Below, in pieces: positions 25,861 to 36,500 of a stretch of 64,000 nucleotides of DNA. The stretch lies in assembly GCF_008801815.1 (NCBI RefSeq), contig NZ_VZOX01000011.1. One strand, given 5' to 3'. Position 1 is the first letter of the stretch; every line of letters starts with the position of its first letter. The notes beneath the pieces are model-generated. The model saw nothing but the letters and a program-made list of their open reading frames with translations. It was not told the origin of the DNA and searched no databases. The translations under genes were made by a program, and so were the position numbers. The DNA is from Edwardsiella anguillarum. GTDB lineage: Bacteria; Pseudomonadota; Gammaproteobacteria; Enterobacterales; Enterobacteriaceae.

Positions 25861-27612
25861 TTGTTCGTTATACCCCATCAGCTCAGGTGCCAGCGTGGCA
25901 GACGCCTGTGGATAGCGGAGGGCTATGCGAGCGCGCTCACCGTGCATCACCTGAGCGGGGAAACCGTCATGGTGGCGCAGTCCTCCGTGAACCTCCTTTC
26001 TCTGGCGAGCCTTGCCCGTCATAAATACCCGGCCTGTCAGCTTGTGCTGGCAGCCGACCGGGATCTGAACGGAGACGGCCAGAGCAAAGCCGCCGCGGCC
26101 GCAGAGTCCTGTGACGGCATGGTCGCCCTGCCACCGGTGTTCGGTGACTGGAATGACGCCTTTATGCAGAAAGGCGGGGAGGCCACGCGGAAAGCGATTT
26201 ATGACGCTACTCGCCCTATAGCGGAGAGCCCGTTTAACACCATGAGTGAGGCGGCGTTTACCGCCATGAGTACCAGTGAAAAGGCGATGCGGGTCCATGA
26301 GCATTACGGCGAAGCGCTGGCCGTCGATGCTAACGGCCAGCTCCTGTCACGCTATGAGGCCGGGATATGGAAAATCATTCCGTCATCCGATTTTGCCCGT
26401 GACGTGGCCGGGCTGTTTCAGCGCCTGCGTGCCCCGTTCTTGTCCGGGAAAATTACCTCGGTGGTGGAGACCCTGAAGCTGATTATTCCGCAGCAGGATA
26501 CACCGGCGCGCCGTCTGATTGGCTTTCGCTACGGGGTACTCGATACCCAAAGCGGCCTGTTCAACCCGCACCACAAATTGCACTGGCTGCGCACGCTGTG
26601 CGACGTGGATTTTACCTCGCTGGTTGAGGGCGAAACGCTGGAGACCCACGCACCGAATTTTTGGCGCTGGCTCGACCGGGCGGCCGGTGGCCGCGCCGAT
26701 AAACGCGATGTGATACTCGCCGCGCTGTTTATGGTGCTGGCGAACCGCTACGACTGGCAGCTCTTTCTCGAAGTGACCGGGCCGGGCGGCAGCGGGAAAA
26801 GCATTCTGGCCGAGATCGCGACCCTGCTCGCCGGAGAGGATAACGCCACCTCGGCTGACGTCGATACATTGGAAGATCCGCGCAATCGCGCATCCCTGAT
26901 TGGTTTCTCGCTGATACGTCTACCTGATTAGGAAAAATGGAGCGTTGACGGCGCAGGGCTTAGGGCCATCACCGGCGGCGATGCGGTCTCGGTTGACCCG
27001 AAATACCAGAACCCGTACTCAACACATATTCCGGCGGTGATTCTGGCCGTGAACAACAACCCGATGCGCTTCACTGACCGCAGCGGCGGAGTGTCACATC
27101 GCCGGGTGATTATTCACTTCCCGGAGCAGATTGCCCCGGAGGAGCGCGACCCGCAGCTCAGGGATAAAATTGCGCGCGAGCTGGCCGTGATTGTGCGCCA
27201 GCTTATGCAGCAGTTTAGCGACCTGATGGCAGCCCGCGCACTGCTCCAGTCGCAGCAGAACTCCGACGAGGCGCTCAGCATCAAGTGCGATGCTGACCCG
27301 ACCTTTGATTTTTGTGGCTATCTGGACATGCTCTCGCAGACTAACGGGATGTTTATGGGGAATGCCAGTATCATCCCGCGTAATTACCGTAAATATCTCT
27401 ATCACACGTATCTGGCCTATATGGAGGCCAACGGATACAGGAACGAGCTCAGCCTGAAAATGTTCGGGCTGGGGCTGCCCATGATGCTGAAAGAGTGCGA
27501 CCTGAATTATGAGAAGCGACACATAAAGCAGGGGATCCAGACCAACCTGTCGCTGAAAGAGGAAAGCTACGGCGACTGGCTGTCGAAGTGTGACGAACCC
27601 ACAGCAACATAA
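25861..27612 (+). pseudogene. P4 alpha-like primase/helicase, N-terminus lost and one amber stop
   Basis: One frame from 25861 to 27612, interrupted by TAG at 26929-26931, gives about 583 codons against 777 residues in P4 alpha. The left end begins in the TOPRIM-like part (LWIAEGYASALTVHHL; the usual zinc-binding N-terminus is missing). It continues through a helicase domain with Walker A GPGGSGKS and then PRNRASLIGFSLIRLPD-stop-EKWS. It ends MLKECDLNYEKRHIKQG and ESYGDWLSKCDEPTAT, which closely resembles P4 alpha. The amber stands for a CAG Gln codon. Alpha initiates and unwinds P4 replication, so this element can no longer replicate by its own protein. Confidence 0.92.
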
Positions 27613-27676
27613 CCTAACTCAGACCGGCAACAGCCGGTCTTTTCCTTTCTGGCCATTGCCACAAGATGAACAATCC

Positions 27677-27917
27677 CCTGTTCACCCTTCACCGTATGTG
27701 AACCCTGTATCACAATGAAATTATTAATAAAAAATAAAAGGCGAACAGAGTGAACAGTAAAACCTAAAAAAACTTTTTATCACCCTGCGCATCGCCTGAC
27801 CGGGCGGATCCAGAACGAGCAAAAATCACAAAGGTGAAGAGTCGACTGTTCACTCTTCAGCAACTCATCACCACTTAACTTAATGATATGAAATAGAAAA
27901 TTGTCGAGGTGAACAGT
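27677..27917. repeat. Iteron-like alpha-protein sites (P4 crr/ori type)
   Basis: Copies of a decamer close to GGTGAACAGT lie on both strands just after the alpha remnant. They are CCTGTTCACC (27677-27686), GGCGAACAGA (27740-27749), AGTGAACAGT (27749-27758), GGTGAAGAGT (27833-27842), ACTGTTCACT (27845-27854) and GGTGAACAGT (27908-27917). P4 alpha is known to bind GGTGAACAG(A/T) repeats in its origin and crr. This fits a relic replication region. Confidence 0.7.
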
Positions 27918-28414
27918 TATACGGAAAAAAAGAATTTTACTGATGTTCAATATTACCCCGGTTAGGATCCGTATGTCGGAACCTAACCGATGAAGGAAAA
28001 ATATCCATTTCCTTATGAATACCAATCAGTTGTGAGCTTAAGGGACTTAAAAAACTATGGGGGCACATATATGTACTTTTTTCTTAATTTTCAATGTGTT
28101 GATTTGTTTTTTGAGTCCATCCGTCGCATCAAGCCACCGAAAGGAGGGTTTTGAGTCTGGTACCCTGTAATTAATGAATATACATAAGTTTTCTATATTA
28201 TTTGTCAATGTGTATGCTCTCCCATGGTCAATAGTTTGCATCGTTACAGGGGATAATATAGATGTTGGCTGATGTTACCGGCACAGCTTTTGGACGTTAC
28301 CCGGGCTACATCGTGGGGAGGTCGATACCGTTATCGTATTATTTGAGTAGGTAGTAAACATGCGTTCTATGCGCGGCGTATCGAATCAGTCAATATAAAA
28401 ATAGCCGGGTGGGA
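27918..28414. other. AT-rich gene-free stretch after the iterons
   Basis: About 500 bases with no frame that looks like a protein and no recognisable repeat. It separates the relic replication region from the membrane protein gene on the minus strand. Confidence 0.5.
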
Positions 28415-28446
28415 GATGGCCGAAGGCACGACCTCCTTCAGCCATC
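28415..28446 (-). terminator. Probable terminator of the membrane protein gene
   Basis: On the minus strand GATGGC-T-GAAGG pairs with CCTTC-G-GCCATC, and TATTTTTAT follows about 15 bases later. It begins nine bases after the stop of the gene ending at 28455. Confidence 0.45.
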
Positions 28447-28454
28447 GTGATTGT

Positions 28455-29009
28455 TTAACGCAAAGTAGAAGTATCGGTGATACGCACGTAGATGTTCCCA
28501 TCCTTCTGCATGTTGGTGGTGACGGGCACCTCGTTACCGTTAGTGATCAATACTGTACCGCGATAGAACTCAGTACCTTCTACACGATTCAACTCCATGG
28601 TCTTAACACAGGATCCCTGAATGCGGTTATCGTGCATGATTTCGGTCACCAGTTCGCAGGTGCGTGTTTTTACCAGTTGGTTAGATTCTTTCGCATCCGC
28701 CGCTAGGCTGATCAGCACCATAACCACAACGGATACGCACCAGAGCAGAAACAGGGGATGTTTGGCTCGGCTGTCCAGGGTGTCACGTTTCCACAGATAG
28801 ACCGGTGATAACAGCCACCACCAGAATGAGGGTGAGTTCACCCCGGCCTGTTTGCGCTGCTTACGGTCGGCGTAAATATAGAAAATGCAGCTCCCGATGC
28901 TGGCAGGCCCGATGATCGCTGGATTAATCCAGGCACCCAGCGCTGATAAAATGAGCGGGACGATGATCAGGCTCAGGGCATTTATATCTGATTTATTGAA
29001 ATTGAACAT
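28455..29009 (-). CDS. Hypothetical inner-membrane protein
   Basis: The start chosen (29009) follows AAGGAAA, eight bases upstream, and gives 184 residues beginning MFNFNKSDINAL. Two hydrophobic hairpin segments at about 10-45, a WWWLLSPVYLWKR stretch, and another membrane helix at about 83-105 (FLLWCVSVVVMVLISLAA) precede a polar domain. That domain has two Cys (ELVTEIMHDNRIQGSC) and probably lies outside the membrane. It is reminiscent of small phage or island membrane proteins but I do not recognise it. A single-gene unit on the island. Confidence 0.65.
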   Translation of the reverse strand: MFNFNKSDINALSLIIVPLILSALGAWINPAIIGPASIGSCIFYIYADRKQRKQAGVNSPSFWWWLLSPVYLWKRDTLDSRAKHPLFLLWCVSVVVMVLISLAADAKESNQLVKTRTCELVTEIMHDNRIQGSCVKTMELNRVEGTEFYRGTVLITNGNEVPVTTNMQKDGNIYVRITDTSTLR

Positions 29010-29631
29010 AACGTGTTTCCTTTTGCATTTTAACCACACCAAATAGAGTCTTTCAGCATATGAAAAAGCTCGCTAAGCTAAATTTATTGTTTTTAGTGCT
29101 GCAGATATGGGTAGCCCCGATTTATTACGCTTTGTATAAAGTTGCTCCATGTCTCGATGAGATTTTATACAAAGTCACTCATCTGCTCTGTATCTTAATT
29201 CACGGGGGACAACCGATACGGGGTTGGGTTTAACTATCAATTACGGATAGACTATTCGATTATATAAAGTAACGAACGGTTACTTCTTTTTGTAATATGA
29301 ATAATTTTATCACGACAATAGTTTTTATTAAAGGGAAAGGAAGTATTACATTCTATTCACATTATTGTCACGGTAACGTTGGTGAAATGAAAAATAAAAA
29401 CACACCCGAAAATGAAAATGTATTGTTAAAGTTGCGGCATAAACTGGTTTGATGTTTATATGTTTTTAACGTTTAACCCTCGGTGAGGGATCTTCCTGAA
29501 TCGGACTGACCCTGGATAAAAATTAGCGCAGTGAAAAGTGAGAGATTTTCATCTGCCTGGTGCGGGATATATACACCGGAGGCCGGAAAACAGTGCTGAG
29601 ATGTGGCTGGTTAGAGGCGTTTAAAACTTGT
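29010..29631. other. AT-rich gene-free stretch
   Basis: About 620 bases without a convincing frame. It has long A/T-rich segments around 29240-29420 and no strong hairpin or repeat that I could find. It leads into the IS256-family remnant. Confidence 0.5.
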
Positions 29632-30035
29632 GGCCTTTATGACCTGCGTGGATGGTCTGAAAGATTTCCCGGATGCAATCAACAGCATCTATCCATACAT
29701 TCATATCCCGCTGTATATCATCTCTATAGCGCGTAACTGCCAGAAATACGTGATTGGAGAGACGGCAAGGCTGTCACCGACGGGCTTTAGGCTCCGGCAG
29801 CCATCGTAGCCTTGATGGTTCGGTTCCGGCTCGCAGAGGTCTGGGATGACAAATGTTCGCCAATCTGCAACGGTTGACGTATCTACAGGGAAAATCTTGA
29901 CAGGCCTGTCGGCTATCCACCCGATATCCGCAAAGCTATCTACGCGATCAATACCGTCGAATTACTGAACAGCATTATCCTTGTGGATACCAAGAAACGC
30001 AGAGTGTTCCCGGCAGATGACTCGGTGCGCAGGGG
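29632..30035 (+). pseudogene. IS256-family transposase remnant (left copy)
   Basis: Broken frames encode pieces of a Mutator/IS256-type transposase: TCVDGLKDFPDAINSIYP (29640s), then EVWDDKCSPIC, then YPPDIRKAIYAINTVELLNSI and TKKRRVFPADDSVRR (to 30033). Stops and frame changes separate them and the ends are missing. The catalytic Asp region and the YTTNAIESLN-type motif are recognisable but degraded. It marks past insertion at the left of the chorismate mutase-amidase-autotransporter segment. Confidence 0.85.
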
Positions 30036-30163
30036 GGATCACCGGTGGTACTGGCAGCATCGAGAACATGGATTATGTCGCGCTAGGGCTATCGGCTGGC
30101 GAGAGGGCGTTTTATTATCGAGCTCAGGTGACCGCCTGCGCGATCACCTGAGCTCAGTGGCCG

Positions 30164-30733
30164 TTACACTGTATGATTTACAGGGTCTGGATATTTCTTT
30201 AAAGTAATTTTTTTCAATGAATACCACAGGTGCTCTTTATCACTGTCTCTTAAGTTGGTTTGATTAAGCCTTTTCATAAAAGCGGCTTTGTCAGTCAACG
30301 GATCGCCCGCCGTTAACTGTGTCCTGATATCGGTAAGAATAGTGGTGTTTAACATACTGATTTTGGCTCTTACCTGCTCCAAGGACTCAGGTTGCCAACC
30401 CTTTTCCGGCATCGATAGCCAGTCAGCGCGATAGCGATATTGAATCGCTTTAGCCGTATCCATTTGTGCCTGTATGAAGGGCTTTACTGATTCACCATCC
30501 AATCCTAACGTCGCGGCCTCGCGCATCGCGTTTGCTAATACTTTGGCTTCCTGAGGTAAATCTTCAATCGCCAGATGATGGTTCGCTTTGTACCCAGCAA
30601 CGTCTTTCATGTAAGACAAACGCTGATTAATTAATGAAGCGATATCTTCGCTTGGTATCGACCTCGCCAATCCTGTCGTAGAGGAGAATAGCCAAGCTAA
30701 AATAAGTAATTTTCCTGTTATTTTACGACCCAC
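30164..30733 (-). CDS. Secreted chorismate mutase, AroQ-gamma class
   Basis: A 189-residue protein with a signal peptide (KITGKLLILAWLFSSTTGLA, cleavage near residue 24). An all-helical chorismate mutase domain follows. The AroQ landmarks are INQRLSYMKDVAGYKANHH with its catalytic Arg/Lys, and FIQAQMDTAKAIQYRYRADW typical of the periplasmic gamma class. It converts chorismate to prephenate outside the cytoplasm. The family occurs in pathogens and its role there is unsettled. It is 65 bases downstream of the amidase gene on the same strand, so they may share a transcript. Confidence 0.9.
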   Translation of the reverse strand: MGRKITGKLLILAWLFSSTTGLARSIPSEDIASLINQRLSYMKDVAGYKANHHLAIEDLPQEAKVLANAMREAATLGLDGESVKPFIQAQMDTAKAIQYRYRADWLSMPEKGWQPESLEQVRAKISMLNTTILTDIRTQLTAGDPLTDKAAFMKRLNQTNLRDSDKEHLWYSLKKITLKKYPDPVNHTV

Positions 30734-30798
30734 TTAACATCCCCTCTATTTTAACAAGCCGGTTTGCAGGTGCAGTTAATGTCAATCTGCGTATTGCA

Positions 30799-31569
30799 TT
30801 ATTTCCCCGGGAAATATTTATCCACTAACGCATAGAGGATTGCTGCTGTTTCAGCATCAGCGATCCCGTCATAATTTTTTTGTCGGAAGTGAAGCTGAAA
30901 TGCACGGATTAAATTCTTGTATCCGTTGTCTGTTCCAGCATCTGAAGTGTCATACCCGTATGTCTTTAACTTGGCGATGATATCTGCTTTCGCTGGCTGA
31001 GTTCGGCTGAACTGTGCCAGGTAGTTCTGCATAGTCGACTCCTGATACCATGCGCCGATACCTGCATCGTACAGCGCTTTCCACGGGAAAGCCGCCCCTG
31101 GATCGCTTTTTCTCCCCGGGGCGATATCACTGTGACCGACAACATTCGTAGGTGTAATATCGGGATAGCGCTGTAGGATATTAGTTGCCAGCGCTTTAAT
31201 GGCTTCAATTTGCTCTGGATTATAAGGCGGGAAAATAAATATATTATTGTTTTCAGTGGCTAGATTGACTGTCTCTATACCGATGGCCGTGTCGTTTAGA
31301 TTGCTACGCCCTGACCATGAGCTGACGCCTGCATGCCAGGCACGCTCATTTTCATCAACCAGGTTGAAAATACGCATATCCTTAAAGCCGGCATCAATAT
31401 ATGTTTTTTCTGAAGGGTCAGGGATAAGATAGTGGGCGCTTACAGAAGATCCGGTCAACGCGGTAACTGACGCCTTAAAATCAATAGCAGTGTAATGCAT
31501 GACCAGGAATCGAACGCGACGACTGAAGCCTTTTACCGAGCGATAACTATTATAATCAATCAGATACAT
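30799..31569 (-). CDS. AmiD-like N-acetylmuramoyl-L-alanine amidase lacking a signal peptide
   Basis: A 256-residue protein with an Amidase_2 domain (about 15-165) and a C-terminal peptidoglycan-binding helical domain (about 195-255). Zinc ligands and active-site stretches are FLVMHYTA (His25), LNDTAIGIETVN and VVGHSDIAPGRKSDPG. It parallels E. coli AmiD through to its end, but AmiD begins with a lipoprotein signal and lipobox, and this one starts directly at MYLIDYNSYRSV. The start is well supported by AGGGG six bases upstream. It would cleave the MurNAc-L-Ala bond. Without a leader it may stay cytoplasmic, be released by lysis, or be exported by another machine. Confidence 0.88.
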   Translation of the reverse strand: MYLIDYNSYRSVKGFSRRVRFLVMHYTAIDFKASVTALTGSSVSAHYLIPDPSEKTYIDAGFKDMRIFNLVDENERAWHAGVSSWSGRSNLNDTAIGIETVNLATENNNIFIFPPYNPEQIEAIKALATNILQRYPDITPTNVVGHSDIAPGRKSDPGAAFPWKALYDAGIGAWYQESTMQNYLAQFSRTQPAKADIIAKLKTYGYDTSDAGTDNGYKNLIRAFQLHFRQKNYDGIADAETAAILYALVDKYFPGK

Positions 31570-32907
31570 AGTAAACCCCTTTTCTTGTAGTGTCAGTCAT
31601 TAATACCAGTACATATGACAACAAAGAGTATACAAAGTTGATCCAGGCATTATCTCTGAAGCATTTTTGTGGCGTAATTTGCTGTTAAGGTAGAAAAGTT
31701 CTACGTATCTAGGCTGTGCTTCTTATGCACTAGCGCTATAGTCATCGCCATTTCCACAATATATTGAACTATGGTTCGCTGCGATCCTCTCGATGACGCA
31801 TGGATTTTCATTCAGCCTTGACCGTCGGCAGAGTCCGCAACGCCATGGACAGGCAGGTAGAGTATCGTATTTGAGGTACTGTGCTCAGGCGAGCCATGGC
31901 GTGGCATAGCTGAGCGATACAGCCTGCGGCGGGCTATTTATAACCGTTTTAACCCGTGGTCAAAATCGGGATATCATTGATATTATTTTCGCGCGGCTGA
32001 TATTTTTATTCGTGCTATGCCTATTGTCGGCCGTATAGAGATATGGCCTCTGCGGATATTCTTTTGTTTGGCGTTTCCGGCTGCGGCGAGCTTTGTCTGA
32101 CCGGCGCAGCGCCATTCCGCGGGCGAGCCTCTCCGGCGGTGAGACTGAGTACCCGTACGCGGGGGCGAATCGCGGCGTCGGGGACGGTGATGACATGACG
32201 CTCTCGGCCCTGAGCGCAGTACCTCTTGCCGGCCGGGGGCGATATCCGTCGTGGATATGTGCGGCGTAGCGACAGGCAGAGGTGCGCAGGGGGCGCGGGT
32301 ACCGGAGCGGCTTAGGGGGAGATGCCTGCGGCAGGAGGTCGGTCCGGTCGATCGCGGCTATAGCTGCCGGTATTCTCTATGTTGGGCCAGCTAATGGCTT
32401 TAACACGCAGTCCGGGGAGTCAGTCTGTGAAGCTCACCCGTGGCCAGCGGGAGGCGTGGCTGACCTTTATCCGGGAATGCGGTATGACGCAGACAGTCTA
32501 CCCCCGGAAGACGGAGGCGTTATTTTCATCTAACCCGTTTGTTGGCGGTAACGGGTATAAATCGTCTTCAAATATTATGTCGGTCAGGGATCGGATTAAT
32601 GGAGGATATGAGCTCAACCTTATGTCGTGATAAATAACGCACCTGAATAGCGGATATTCATTAAAGCGTTATATTTGCGCTGCAACATGGATTAGAAATG
32701 GATTTCGTCTGAATCTTATGTTCGGGTCTCCCCCGCGGTTCAATACCTGTGTAAAGTAAAGCACGCGATCTTTCTTCCCCCTGGTGAAAAGTAACGTTAT
32801 CTGGCATCAACATGCCACGTTATACCGAGTAACGGACGGCGTTTTCCCTGAAGCAGGCGAAAACCGGCAGGCGGGAACAGCGGTCTGGCGAAGAGGGCGA
32901 TTTCTGA
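31570..32907. other. Gene-free 1.3 kb island segment
   Basis: No frame has family resemblance, and the short frames present (up to 83 residues) lack good ribosome sites and have unusual composition. The left part must hold the promoter of the amidase gene. I see no intact mobile element, repeat or hairpin of note. It is most likely decayed DNA. Confidence 0.5.
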
Positions 32908-33156
32908 GGCTGCGTTTTGCCGGAGGGAGACGTGGTCTGGTGTGTCGTGCCAGGCCGCCAGCGTTACCTTGTGAACGCGGATGAACGTCTGAAGCCGCTA
33001 AGAGTGCGGGTTCTCTAATGGCTGTAGATGGACAATGGCCGCAGATTTATTTTTAAGGTCCAGGAACCCAGGGCCGGCGAAAACGGTATGGTCATGGGCT
33101 TCTCGTGGGCGGTTAAGCCTGCGGAGAATGTGCTGATCGCGTTATTGAATCGCTGA
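32908..33156 (+). pseudogene. Decayed coding stretch, unknown
   Basis: From 32908 a frame reads GCVLPEGDVVWCVVPG, then NADERLKPLRVRVL and a stop at 33017. One frame away, from about 33035, it reads NGRRFIFKVQEP, GENGMVMGFSWAVKP and NVLIALLNR to a stop at 33156. Both have normal protein composition with alternating beta-type patterns. They look like pieces of one or two broken genes. The family is not recognised. Confidence 0.35.
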
Positions 33157-33537
33157 GTTCGAGATGGGGAGTGAATGTGCCTGGAGACTCCCCCGGCAAG
33201 ATGCGCAGGAAAAGATAGAGCGATAGCAATATAACCACTATTGCTCCGGTTCATCGTTAAATAGCTAGACATCGGAGGAATGCATCCGAAGCCTGCAAAA
33301 GTGCCGGGAGTGATTATTTACCCTGATGCGAATTTCCGGCAAGCGGATTTGTCATGGTTTTATTGTCCTCAGCCGATTTTATTTTATTGGGATATGTGCT
33401 GGACATTCATGTTATGGCTTGGATTAGTCTGTAATCCCACATTGTGGCGAGTTAACAATCAGTCTGGTCGCCCTGCTGGACTGTCGCTGTGAATTACGCC
33501 TGATGACTTGATTGACGTTATTTTATGGATACATAGT
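33157..33537. other. Region upstream of the autotransporter
   Basis: A 381-base gap with only a weak 70-residue frame (33280-33492) that I do not accept as a gene. It should contain the autotransporter promoter, but no clear -35/-10 pair was identified. Confidence 0.4.
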
Positions 33538-36500
33538 ATGAACCGAATCTACTCTCTCCGCTATAGCACCGTTGCCCGTGGATTTATTGCCGTTCCCGAA
33601 TTTGCCAGGAAGTGTGTCTGCCAGATCGCCGGGAGATCTCCCCTGAACGCTGCGTTATTATTATCTCTGCTGGGATCTAGTAGCCTGGTGGAGGCCTCTA
33701 TTGTTAGTTCGAATATTGGTTATCAGCAATACCGTGATTTTGCAGAAAATAAGGGTGCCTTTAAACCCGGAGCCACCAATATCTCTATCTATAATAAAAA
33801 AGGTGAGCAGATTGCGACGCTGAATAAGACACCGATGCTGGACTTCAGTTCGGTGGATTCGGGCATCGGGGTTGCGACACTGATTAACCCCCAATATATC
33901 GTAAGCGTGAAGCATAACTCTGGATATCAGACCGTCGGCTTTGGTAATGGTGAGAATCAGTACAACATCGTGGCTCGGAACGAGCATGATTCTATCGATT
34001 TTCACGCGCCACGACTCAATAAGCTGGTTACCGAAGTCGCTCCCACCGCTGTCAGCGGCGCCTCACAGGAAGAAATACTTGACCCCTCGCGATTCACCGT
34101 ATTTTACCGCGTGGGATCAGGGACGCAATATATTCAGGATGACGATGGCACTCTCACTGAAATAAGCGGGGCATACAACTATCTTACCGGAGGGCTATTA
34201 CCTGCGTCGTATTACTCGCACGGTGGCCTGAGCGGAATTCAGGTGAATATGGGCGGGAATATCAATGATTATGGCGTTATGGCCAGTCGCCCCCGCCCCG
34301 GAGATAGCGGTTCACCCGTGTTTGGCTGGGATGCGGCTAATAAAAAATGGGTGTTGGTTGCGGTGCACGCGGCCAACGGTGGCGGGGTGACGTCGATAGA
34401 GAAATTGATACCCGGCGCTTTCATTTCACAGGTTTTTTCTGATGACAGCGACGCTCCGATCAGGTTTGATGCTTCGGCCGGGCACGAGCTCTCCTGGACC
34501 TTTGACGGTAGCCGGGGGATCGGAGCCTTAACGCAGGGAGCCTCGGTATATTCCATGCACGGGCAGCAGGGAGCCGATCTGAACGCGGGTAAGAATCTGG
34601 TATTTCTGGGACAGGCAGGGCTGATTGATCTGAAAAACAGCGTTTCACAGGGCGCAGGCTCCCTGACATTCCGCAATGACTACCGGGTAACCGCATCCAC
34701 CGGGAGCACCTGGAGCGGTGCCGGGATTATTGTGGACAAGGATGCGTCCGTATACTGGCAGGTCAACGGTGTGAAGGGCGATAATCTGCATAAAATCGGT
34801 GAGGGAACGCTGGTTATACAGGGCGAGGGCGTCAATGAAGGAGGGCTGAAGGTGGGGGATGGCACCGTTGTCCTGCAGCAGCAGACAGATAAAGACGGCC
34901 GGGTTCAGGCCTTCGACAGCGTAAATATCGCCAGCGGTCGCCCCACCGTGGTGCTGTCTGATAACCGGCAGGTGCAGCCGGATAATATTTCCTGGGGGTA
35001 TCATGGCGGTACGCTGGATATTAATGGCAATAGTCTTACCTTCCATCGTCTGAGGGCAGCGGACTATGGCGCGGTGTTGGCGAATAATGCGGAGGTTCGT
35101 GCCACGGTGGCCATGGATTATACCCTGTCACCGGGAAATGTAGCGCTGAATAGCTGGTCCGGCTCTCGCCAGGGAACTGTCGGAAGCCTTTATGAATACC
35201 GCAACCCTTATGCGAACACTACCGACTATTTCATCCTGAAAACCAATTCCTACGGTTATTTCCCGACGGATCAGCGCAGCAGCGATACGTGGGAGTACTT
35301 AGGTAATAACCTGGTCGATGCTCAAAAACAGGTGGCAGAAAGAGAGAATGCCCAAGGATATCTGTATCACGGTCAGCTAAAAGGGAATTTGAACGTGAGC
35401 AATGTCGTAGCCCCAGGCAGTAGCGGGAAGCTAGTGCTGGATGGCTCGGCAGATATATCCGGGAGTTTCACTCAGGAAAACGGACGCCTGACATTGCAGG
35501 GGCATCCGGTCATTCATGCGTATAACGATCGGGCTATCGCGGATAAGCTGGCCGCAACTGGTGATACGTCCGTGCGGACCCAGCCGACCTCTTTTGACCA
35601 AGAGGATTGGGAAAATAGGTCGTTCACCTTGGGTCGTCTGGTTCTGAAGAATACAGATTTTGGTTTAGGTCGTAACGCCACCCTGAATACTGCCATTGAC
35701 GCCAGTAACTCCGTTGTCACGCTGGGTGACGACCGGGTATTTATTGATCAAAAAGATGGTGCAGGAACAGATTTTCGCCTGAGCGAGGGCATATCAGCGG
35801 CCCGTAACCAGGCTGAGAGGAGCGTATTTAATGGCAGCGCCGCGCTGAGCGGGAACAGCCAGCTGAATATTGTGAATGCTCTCTTTAACGGTGATATTAC
35901 CGGCTATTCAGGTACACATGTGCAGCTGGCGCAGGGCGGCATATGGAACATGACGCAAGACTCCTCTCTTGATGTTTTGCAAAGCCGCGATGGGGTGCTT
36001 TCCCTGGTGACGGCCCGCTGGAAACCGAAGACATTGACGGTAAATACTCTGGATGCCAGCAACCTGCGCATTGGTCTGGGGGTTAATACATCGGACAACG
36101 CTAGTGACCGAATCGATATCCTGAATCAGGCTAAGGGCGAACATAATATTCTGGATATGTCTTACCTGTTTGACCAGACGGTGCAGCTAACGAATGACCT
36201 TACTCTGGCTTCGGCACCGGCGGGGACATCGCACGGCTATTTCTCTTTTGCCAGCCTGAATCGTGGCTTTACGGTATACACCCCGGACACACAGATCGTG
36301 GAGAAGGATGGCCGAGTTCAGTGGCAGTTGAAGCACAGCGCCATTCTGGAGAGCGCTGACAGTGCGACGACGCCGGCTGGCGATGGGAGCAATGGCGCTT
36401 CAGGCTCCGCTGGCAACGGCGCGGGCGGTTCGTCGTCGGGCAACGGCGTGGGAGATCCGCCGTCGGGCAGCGGCGCGGGCGGTTCGTCGTCGGGCAATGG

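Noticed and set aside
29983..30207. A 74-residue frame as an independent gene
   Set aside because: Its first part is the TKKRRVFPADDSVRR piece of the IS256-type transposase remnant and the rest is unrelated low-quality sequence.
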